49,387 nucleotides of DNA. Origin: Fredinandcohnia onubensis. Its GTDB lineage: Bacteria; Bacillota; Bacilli; Bacillales; Bacillaceae_L. The stretch lies in NCBI RefSeq assembly GCF_002734215.1, contig NZ_NSEB01000021.1, forward strand, positions 1-49,387. Direction: 5' to 3'. The notes under the pieces are model-generated. The model saw nothing but the letters and a program-made list of their open reading frames with translations. It was not told the origin of the DNA and made no database searches. This document shows positions 43,732-49,387 of the stretch, piece by piece. Position 1 is the stretch's first letter. Each line of letters opens with the position of its first letter. The translations under genes and the position numbers were made by a program.

Positions 43732-45000
43732 TTACTGTAGGTTTCCGTTTTCGTCAAAATCGAAATCGTAAAGATCCGAAGCCTGTTCCATGTTTGGATG
43801 TTGTTTAATGTAATCAAGTAACGCTTCCGATACTTCAATTTCGCTTACATGTAATGTATCTTTAATACGAACCATTTTAACCGTTGTAAAATCTAAGATA
43901 TTACATGTTTTGATTGCTGCTTGGATTGCTTCTTTATCGTTTGGTAATGTTGTTGCAATTTTTGTTGGTGCCACAACCGTTGAAGTAAGTCCATTCGCAT
44001 AAGTGAATTCGCGGTCCATTTTATCCACAAGTCGTTGTGTCGTGAAGTCGGCAGTACCAACACCGTTTGCATTTCCTTCAGTTTCTGGAGTGAGATCAAG
44101 AACAACCATTTTATTCACTTCAGGACCACCGTGTGCATATGGAGTAGGATAGCGACCCGTAATATTAGGATCCATACCGTCGCCGCTTATATTTTTTCCA
44201 ATCTGATCGATGACAAGGACATCGATTTGATCGAAGAATAGCTTTGGTAGTAATTTTTTTGCTTGTGCTTGAAGTTCAGGTTCCTTTTCGACAATTTCAT
44301 CTGGGAGCATAATATCAAGTACAGCAACTTTGTCAAATGCATTTTCGACAGTTGCCACACCAAAAAGAATAGGTGTTTTTTCCATGATCATTTGCGCCAT
44401 AGCTGGAACATTTTCTGCCATGTATTTAAAACCTAATTGGTGGCAAGCTTCTGCTCCTTTTTGTTTACCTAGGCCAATACTGATCATCTTTTGAATACCA
44501 CTTTCTACAGAACCACGGAAGGCTGTATGTGGTTTAACGCGGTTAATAACTACAATACCGTCAGCTTTTGAAGCATATTGATCAATATAAACAGGTAATC
44601 CGTTTGCTAATTCGCCCAGCTTTACAACTTCCATTGAAGAGCGAATTTCACAGCCAACACTTTCTTCAGTCACACCAAGATGTTTTAAAACTTCACGTTG
44701 TCCCTCTCCTGTTGCTCCACCATGGCTTCCCATACTAGGTACGATAAAAGGAGTACCACCTTGTTCTTTAATAAATTGAACTGTTGTTTTTGTGAGGTCA
44801 ACTAAACGGTCAATTCCACGGCTACCTACTGCAATTGCAATTTCCATGCCGGGTTTAATCGTTTGTTTTACTTCTTCACGTTGTAGTTTATTTGTTAACT
44901 CTTCTACTAAATTTTCGATTTTTGAATCATCGAAATTTTGTTTCACTTTGAGCATTTTTGGAACAGGAATATCCCGTAATAACTCTTGGAGAATACCCAT
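43732..45000 (-). CDS. larA: LarA-family nickel-pincer 2-hydroxyacid racemase/epimerase
   Basis: A 422-residue DUF2088/LarA protein. Motifs: AIAVGSRGIDRL (55-66), PSMGSHGGATGEGQ (88-101), KPHTAFRGSVESGIQKM (156-172) and IGLGKQKGAE. LarA proteins use the nickel pincer nucleotide (made by LarB, LarC, LarE) to racemise or epimerise at the alpha carbon of hydroxyacids by hydride transfer. Known homologues act on lactate, malate and D-gluconate among others. The sequence here departs from lactate racemase in the GxSGG region, and the neighbours (mannonate-type SDR, gluconokinase, 6-phosphogluconate dehydrogenase nearby) point to a hexonate 2-epimerase. Substrate is inference. The ATG at 45000 follows AAGGAGGAG; first gene of its operon. 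Confidence 0.85.
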   Translation of the reverse strand: MGILQELLRDIPVPKMLKVKQNFDDSKIENLVEELTNKLQREEVKQTIKPGMEIAIAVGSRGIDRLVDLTKTTVQFIKEQGGTPFIVPSMGSHGGATGEGQREVLKHLGVTEESVGCEIRSSMEVVKLGELANGLPVYIDQYASKADGIVVINRVKPHTAFRGSVESGIQKMISIGLGKQKGAEACHQLGFKYMAENVPAMAQMIMEKTPILFGVATVENAFDKVAVLDIMLPDEIVEKEPELQAQAKKLLPKLFFDQIDVLVIDQIGKNISGDGMDPNITGRYPTPYAHGGPEVNKMVVLDLTPETEGNANGVGTADFTTQRLVDKMDREFTYANGLTSTVVAPTKIATTLPNDKEAIQAAIKTCNILDFTTVKMVRIKDTLHVSEIEVSEALLDYIKQHPNMEQASDLYDFDFDENGNLQ

Positions 45001-45031
45001 GATAAAACTCCTCCTTATATAAAACGTTCCA

Positions 45032-45061
45032 TCTATAGAATTAGTTTACGCGTTTTCACAA
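45032..45061 (-). promoter_or_regulatory. Possible promoter of the larA operon
   Basis: On the minus strand TTGTGA (45056-45061), an 18-base spacer and TATAGA (45032-45037), about 32 bases before the larA ATG. The spacer starts AAACGCGTAAAC, which with the -35 gives TGAAAACGCGTAAACT, cre-like but two bases too long for the consensus. Fit is moderate. Confidence 0.35.
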
Positions 45062-45158
45062 AACTGTGTCTGTATTTAAACTAAGTTAAATGACAACAAA
45101 CAATTAGTGAATATGTAATCCCTTACATCGGATGATGCAATTTTAACAAACAAAAGCC

Positions 45159-45180
45159 GGGGTTCCAATGTTGAAACCCC
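45159..45180 (-). terminator. Terminator of the gnd gene
   Basis: Stem GGGGTT/AACCCC with inner CAA/TTG pairing; the minus strand then reads GGCTTTTGTTTGTT. It lies 12 bases past the gnd stop. Confidence 0.78.
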
Positions 45181-45191
45181 AACAATGTGTT

Positions 45192-46604
45192 TTATTCCAT
45201 CCAGTTTGTATGGAAAGTTCCTTCTTTGTCTACACGTTGATATGTGTGAGCACCGAAGTAGTCACGTTGTGCTTGAAGAAGGTTTGCAGGTAATGTATCA
45301 GTACGGTAGCTGTCATAGTATGCAATAGCACTAGAGAAACATGGAACAGGGATTCCTTTTTCAACTGCTACTGAGATGACTTTACGTAATGATGATTGAT
45401 AACCTTCTGCAATCTCTTTAAAGTAAGGATCTAATAAAAGGTTAGCTAATTGGCCGTCACGGTCATAAGCATCCTTAATTTTTTGTAGGAATTGTGCACG
45501 GATGATACATCCACCACGGAAAATCATTGCAATTTCACCGTAGTTTAAATTCCAATTATATTCTTCAGAAGCTACACGCATTTGCGCGAAACCTTGTGCA
45601 TAAGAAATGATTTTACTTAAGTAAAGTGCTTTACGTACTGCTTCAATAAGCTCTTGTTTATCTCCATTAAATCCTTCAGCAGATGGACCAGAAAGAACTT
45701 GACTTGCTTTTACACGCTCATCCTTCATTGCGGAGATGAAACGAGCAAATACAGATTCAGTGATAATTGGTAGTGGAACACCTAAATCTAGTGCGTTTTG
45801 GCTAGTCCATTTACCAGTACCTTTTTGACCTGCAGTATCGAGAATAACATCAACAAGTGGTTTACCTGTTTCTTCATCCTTTTTAGTGAAAATATCTGCA
45901 GTAATTTCAATTAAATAGCTATCTAGTTCACCTTTGTTCCATTCAGCAAATACTTCATGAAGTTCGTCAGTGCTTAATCCGAGAACATTTTTTAGAATGA
46001 AGTAAGCTTCACAAATCAATTGCATATCGCCGTATTCAATTCCGTTGTGAACCATTTTTACATAGTGTCCTGCACCGTTTGGTCCGATATATGTACAACA
46101 TGGATCGCCTGATACTTTAGCAGAAATTGCTGTTAGGATAGGCTCAACAAGTTCATATGCTTCTTTTTGTCCACCAGGCATAATTGAAGGACCTTTTAAT
46201 GCTCCCTCTTCCCCACCAGAAACTCCAGTTCCGATGAAGTGGATGCCTGTTGATTCTAATTCTTTGTTACGACGAATTGTATCTTGGAAGAATGTGTTCC
46301 CACCATCAATTAGGATATCATTTTCTTCAAGATATGGTTTTAGGGAATCAATTGTTGCATCGGTTGCTGGGCCAGCTTTAACCATTAATAAAATCTTACG
46401 TGGTTTTTCAAGGGAATTTACAAATTCCTCAATCGTTTTTGCGCCAACAAAGTTTTTGCCAGTTGCTTCATTATTAAGGAACTCTTCTGTTTTTTCATAT
46501 GAACGGTTAAAAACAGCAACAGAGTAGCCTCTGCTCTCTATATTTAACGCTAAGTTTTTACCCATTACTGCTAATCCAACTACACCAATTTGTTGCTTAG
46601 ACAT
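45192..46604 (-). CDS. gnd: 6-phosphogluconate dehydrogenase (decarboxylating)
   Basis: A 470-residue enzyme converting 6-phosphogluconate to ribulose-5-phosphate and CO2. [13 protein letters not shown] near the N-terminus binds the nucleotide; [23 protein letters not shown] (substrate and catalytic Lys/Asn region) and [11 protein letters not shown] are hallmarks. Length is normal for the GntZ/GndA family. Whether it is the NADP housekeeping (GndA) or the gluconate-linked (GntZ) form is not clear. It consumes the product of the gluconokinase two genes away. The ATG at 46604 follows AAAGGTATG. Own transcription unit, in the same direction as the lar genes. Confidence 0.94.
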   Translation of the reverse strand: MSKQQIGVVGLAVMGKNLALNIESRGYSVAVFNRSYEKTEEFLNNEATGKNFVGAKTIEEFVNSLEKPRKILLMVKAGPATDATIDSLKPYLEENDILIDGGNTFFQDTIRRNKELESTGIHFIGTGVSGGEEGALKGPSIMPGGQKEAYELVEPILTAISAKVSGDPCCTYIGPNGAGHYVKMVHNGIEYGDMQLICEAYFILKNVLGLSTDELHEVFAEWNKGELDSYLIEITADIFTKKDEETGKPLVDVILDTAGQKGTGKWTSQNALDLGVPLPIITESVFARFISAMKDERVKASQVLSGPSAEGFNGDKQELIEAVRKALYLSKIISYAQGFAQMRVASEEYNWNLNYGEIAMIFRGGCIIRAQFLQKIKDAYDRDGQLANLLLDPYFKEIAEGYQSSLRKVISVAVEKGIPVPCFSSAIAYYDSYRTDTLPANLLQAQRDYFGAHTYQRVDKEGTFHTNWME

Positions 46605-46718
46605 TTAAATCATACCTTTCTACTTATGTATTCAATGATAGAAAACACATCATGATGTTATTTTGCGTATCTTTTAAAGTGATTATGACAATAATTTTTA
46701 AAAGATTATGTAGCGTCC

Positions 46719-46751
46719 AAATAATTAATTTGTTTCCTAAACTAATTATTT
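46719..46751. repeat. AT-rich dyad between gnd and ilvD
   Basis: AAATAATTA (46719-46727) and TAATTATTT (46743-46751) form a perfect 9-base inverted repeat around 15 bases. It sits in the 337-base divergent region upstream of gnd and could be an operator. Apart from this and the ilvD promoter the region shows nothing. Confidence 0.35.
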
Positions 46752-46857
46752 ATATATAGAAGAATATACTGTTTGCATCAATTCGTCAACTGTTGAAATT
46801 TGTAGTTTCTATGAAGTTCTTAAACTACCTTTTTTATAAATCTCATAAATTTATTAA

Positions 46858-46885
46858 TTGATTATCTTAAAAATAGTGTTACAAT
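46858..46885 (+). promoter_or_regulatory. Sigma-A promoter of ilvD
   Basis: TTGATT (46858-46863), 16-base spacer and TACAAT (46880-46885) preceded by TGT, an extended -10. The leader to the start codon is only about 56 bases, so no T-box fits. AATTTTTTGATTTTA downstream is only a weak match to the CodY box. Confidence 0.65.
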
Positions 46886-46941
46886 GAGTAATAATTTAAA
46901 TTTTTTGATTTTAGGCATCATTTAATATGGAGGTAACTTAA

Positions 46942-48621
46942 ATGGCAGAATTACGTAGTAACATGATTAAATCAGGATTTGATCGAGCTCCTCATAGAAG
47001 CTTGCTTCGTGCAGCAGGAGTACAAGAAGAGGACTTTAACAAACCATTTATAGCAGTAGTAAACTCATATATCGATATTGTTCCAGGACATGTTCATTTA
47101 CAAGAGTTTGGAAAAATTGTAAAGGAAGCAATTCGTGAAGCTGGTGGAGTTCCATTTGAAATGAACACAATTGGTGTTGATGATGGAATTGCAATGGGTC
47201 ATATTGGAATGAGATATTCCCTACCAAGTCGTGAGATTATTGCCGACTCAGTTGAGACAGTTGTATCTGCACATTGGTTTGATGGAATGGTTTGTATTCC
47301 AAACTGTGACAAAATCACCCCAGGTATGATGATGGCAGCGATGCGTCTAAACATCCCTACTATCTTTGTTAGTGGTGGTCCAATGAAAGCTGGTCGTGAC
47401 GCGGCAGGAAATCCACTTAACCTTAATTCTGTTTTTGAAGGTGTTGGTGCTTTTCAATCTGGTAAGATTGATGAAGCTAGATTAACAGAAATTGAACAAT
47501 TTGCTTGCCCTACTTGCGGATCTTGTTCTGGTATGTTCACAGCAAACTCAATGAACTGTCTAGCTGAAGGACTAGGTCTTGCTCTTCCAGGTAACGGAAC
47601 AATTCTAGCCGTTTCCGAAGAAAGAAAAGAATTTGTTAAAAAATCTGCTAAACAATTAATGAATTTAATAGAAAAAGATATTAAACCACGTGATATTGTT
47701 ACAGTTGATACAATCGACAATGCATTTGCTTTAGATATGGCAATGGGTGGCTCAACAAACACAGTACTTCACACTCTTGCGTTAGCAAATGAAGCTGAAA
47801 TTGAGTATTCTTTAGAACGTATTAATGAAATCGCAGCTCGTGTTCCACACTTAGCAAAAATTGCCCCTGCTTCTGACCATCATATTGAAGATGTACACAA
47901 TGCGGGTGGCGTTAGTGCAATTATTAATGAATTGCTCAAAAAGCCTGGTGCCATTAATGGAGATTGCTTAACGGTTACAGGTAAAACATTACGTGAAAAT
48001 GTGGAAGGCTGTGAGATTACCGATCACGATGTTATCCGTCCACTTGAAAATCCACATTCCGAACAAGGTGGATTGGCCATTTTATTTGGTAACCTTGCTC
48101 CTGAGGGTGCTGTCGTTAAGGTAGGAGCGGTTGATCCTTCGGTTGGCGGATACCACAGAGGCCCTGCTGTTTGCTATGATTCTCAAGAAGATGCTCTTTC
48201 TGGAATCATTGTTGGTAAAGTAAAAGAAGGCGATGTTGTTGTAATCCGCTATGAAGGCCCTAAAGGTGGTCCAGGTATGCCAGAAATGCTAGCTCCTACA
48301 TCTCAAATTGTTGGTAGAGGTCTTGGTGCTAAAGTTGGCTTAATAACAGATGGACGCTTCTCAGGTGCATCTAGAGGAATCTCGATCGGACATATCTCTC
48401 CAGAAGCTGCTGAAGGTGGCCCAATTGCATTCGTTCAAGATGGCGACATGATTGAGTTAGATTTAAATAATCGTAAAATTACATTAGAAATTTCTGATGA
48501 AGAGTTTGAAAGACGTAGAGCCGAGTGGAAAGGTTTTGAACCTAAAGTGAAAAAAGGCTATCTTGCACGCTACTCAAAACTTGTAACTAATGCAAGTACT
48601 GGTGGTATAATGAAAATATAA
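46942..48621 (+). CDS. ilvD: Dihydroxy-acid dehydratase
   Basis: A 559-residue IlvD very close to the B. subtilis protein (MAELRSNMI...[14 protein letters not shown] at the start, ...NTGGIMKI-like [11 protein letters not shown] ending). It dehydrates dihydroxy acids in valine, leucine and isoleucine synthesis. Fe-S and Mg ligands visible: Cys122-Asp123-Lys124 in [10 protein letters not shown] and Cys189/192/195 in [11 protein letters not shown]. The related Edd/sugar-acid dehydratases were considered because of the nearby hexonate genes, but overall similarity is to IlvD. GGAGGT is 7 bases from the ATG. It stands alone, away from other ilv genes. Confidence 0.95.
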   Translation: MAELRSNMIKSGFDRAPHRSLLRAAGVQEEDFNKPFIAVVNSYIDIVPGHVHLQEFGKIVKEAIREAGGVPFEMNTIGVDDGIAMGHIGMRYSLPSREIIADSVETVVSAHWFDGMVCIPNCDKITPGMMMAAMRLNIPTIFVSGGPMKAGRDAAGNPLNLNSVFEGVGAFQSGKIDEARLTEIEQFACPTCGSCSGMFTANSMNCLAEGLGLALPGNGTILAVSEERKEFVKKSAKQLMNLIEKDIKPRDIVTVDTIDNAFALDMAMGGSTNTVLHTLALANEAEIEYSLERINEIAARVPHLAKIAPASDHHIEDVHNAGGVSAIINELLKKPGAINGDCLTVTGKTLRENVEGCEITDHDVIRPLENPHSEQGGLAILFGNLAPEGAVVKVGAVDPSVGGYHRGPAVCYDSQEDALSGIIVGKVKEGDVVVIRYEGPKGGPGMPEMLAPTSQIVGRGLGAKVGLITDGRFSGASRGISIGHISPEAAEGGPIAFVQDGDMIELDLNNRKITLEISDEEFERRRAEWKGFEPKVKKGYLARYSKLVTNASTGGIMKI

Positions 48622-48636
48622 TCTAATAATCTATTA

Positions 48637-48669
48637 AAAAAGCCTGGTTCAATCTGAATCAGGCTTTTT
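48637..48669 (+). terminator. Terminator of ilvD
   Basis: Fifteen-base-pair stem AAAAAGCCTGGTTCA/TGAATCAGGCTTTTT with one G-T pair, a 3-base loop and a T-run, 15 bases after the stop. Confidence 0.9.
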
Positions 48670-48792
48670 ACTTTGTGATACCTTGAGAATTGTTTAGGTA
48701 AGAACTTGCTGATAAAATAAGAAATATAATTATTTTTGTCTATCGTATTAGTGGTGACTTTGAAAAAAACCGTTTTAAATGGAGTGAATATA

Positions 48793-49335
48793 GTGAGTGG
48801 AGATAAAAAATTATTAGGCGAACAACGGCGAGAAACGATTATTAAATGGTTAAAGGAAAGCCCCACCCCAATCATTGGCGAGGAGTTATCAAGACGAGCA
48901 AATGTAAGCCGTCAGGTCATTGTTCAGGATATCTCGTTATTAAAGGCGAAAAATGAACCAATCGTTGCAACTAGCCAAGGCTATATCTATTTGCAAGAAC
49001 AGCCTAAGCAAGAAAATTTTACACGTATTATTGCGTGTAAACACACATCTGAGGAAACTGCGACAGAACTGAATATTTTGGTTGATCATGGAGTGACCGT
49101 ACGTGATGTAATTGTGGAACATCCGGTATATGGAGATATTACAGGTTCATTAATGATTAAAAATCGATTCGAGGTAAAACGTTTTGTCGAAAGAGTAACT
49201 GAAACAAAGGCCACCCTTCTCTCATTGCTGACAAATGGCGTTCATCTACATACGATTGAGGCGGATTCCATTGAAAAAATCAATGCAGCCTGTGAAGCCT
49301 TACGCGAAGAGAATATCTTATTTAGTGACGAGTAA
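48793..49335 (+). CDS. niaR: Transcription repressor NiaR
   Basis: A 180-residue protein, the usual length of Bacillus NiaR (YrxA). An N-terminal winged helix (about 8-58, with ELSRRANVSRQVIVQDISLLK) is followed by a 3H domain whose conserved His residues are visible in CKHTSEET, VEHPVYGDI and GVHLHTI. NiaR represses NAD synthesis and niacin uptake genes when niacin is present. The GTG at 48793 with GGAG 8 bases upstream gives the family length; an in-frame upstream codon at 48736 would add 19 residues without a ribosome binding site. No target operon is in the window. The last 52 bases show no further gene. Confidence 0.92.
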   Translation: MSGDKKLLGEQRRETIIKWLKESPTPIIGEELSRRANVSRQVIVQDISLLKAKNEPIVATSQGYIYLQEQPKQENFTRIIACKHTSEETATELNILVDHGVTVRDVIVEHPVYGDITGSLMIKNRFEVKRFVERVTETKATLLSLLTNGVHLHTIEADSIEKINAACEALREENILFSDE

Positions 49336-49387
49336 AATGAATTAAGCAACAGCCTTGATAAAGTGTACCCCTTGTAAAGGACATTTT

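Noticed and set aside
45043-45058. CcpA cre site in the larA promoter (TGAAAACGCGTAAACT)
   Set aside because: It is two bases longer than the consensus and the second half does not fit; only a weak possibility.
46890-46915. CodY box upstream of ilvD
   Set aside because: About 10 of 15 positions match in an AT-rich stretch, which is expected by chance.
46942-48621. Phosphogluconate (Edd) or sugar-acid dehydratase instead of IlvD
   Set aside because: Tempting because of the gluconate genes nearby, but the sequence is nearly IlvD of B. subtilis from end to end.

Overview
The window is low-G+C bacterial chromosomal DNA from a Bacillus-like Firmicute (family Bacillaceae). The IlvD, NiaR, YknXYZ and YdjGHI-like proteins resemble their Bacillus subtilis counterparts. 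Ribosome binding sites are strong (AAGGAGG type), TTG and GTG starts are common, ECF-sigma promoters of the Bacillus TGAAAC/CGTA type are present, and one copy of a repeat I recognise from Bacillus-group genomes lies near 37.2 kb. I see no phage, transposase, CRISPR, rRNA or tRNA. The genus cannot be fixed from the sequence alone.

Layout. 0-3.4 kb: an envelope-stress operon ydjI-ydjG-ydjH (minus strand) behind an excellent sigma-W promoter, without pspA in the window. 3.4-6.6 kb: three single genes (class V aminotransferase, small atypical protein kinase, alpha/beta hydrolase). 6.6-9.9 kb: the yknX-yknY-yknZ MacB-like transporter behind an ECF promoter. 10-12.5 kb: a SUV3-like RNA helicase. 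12.6-15.5 kb: a GH18 protein, an SDR of the general-stress type and three very small genes. 15.5-22.7 kb: the glycogen operon glgB-glgC-glgD-glgA, without glgP, a CcpA cre site and a GH15 glucan hydrolase. 22.9-23.9 kb: a two-gene unit of small membrane proteins (coiled-coil/HTH and MltG-like).

24.2-37.1 kb is a surface-glycan region. A minus-strand operon hasA-hasC-hasB (hyaluronan synthase-like enzyme, UDP-glucose pyrophosphorylase, UDP-glucose dehydrogenase) ends in a secreted two-domain YusW-like protein. Divergent from it is a plus-strand operon of ABC ATPase, FtsX-type permease and MGDG/UgtP-type glycosyltransferase, followed by an acyltransferase-3 membrane enzyme and a secreted pectate-lyase-fold beta-helix protein. 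Together they look able to make, modify and cut or anchor a glucuronate-containing polymer or glycolipid.

37.4-46.6 kb is metabolic: an MhqO-type ring-cleaving dioxygenase with an MhqR-like operator, then a complete-looking set of nickel-pincer-nucleotide genes (larA homologue, larE, larB, larC) interleaved with a D-mannonate-oxidoreductase-like SDR and a gluconokinase, next to 6-phosphogluconate dehydrogenase. The best reading is a route fructuronate - mannonate - gluconate - 6-phosphogluconate - ribulose-5-phosphate in which a nickel LarA homologue epimerises C2 of a hexonate. LarC carries a 99-residue histidine-rich insert and lacks the usual C-terminal LarC2 domain. 46.8-49.4 kb: ilvD and the NAD-biosynthesis repressor niaR.

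The strongest leads are the Lar/hexonate cluster and the has-type glycan island. Both rest on family recognition by eye and need database and biochemical confirmation.
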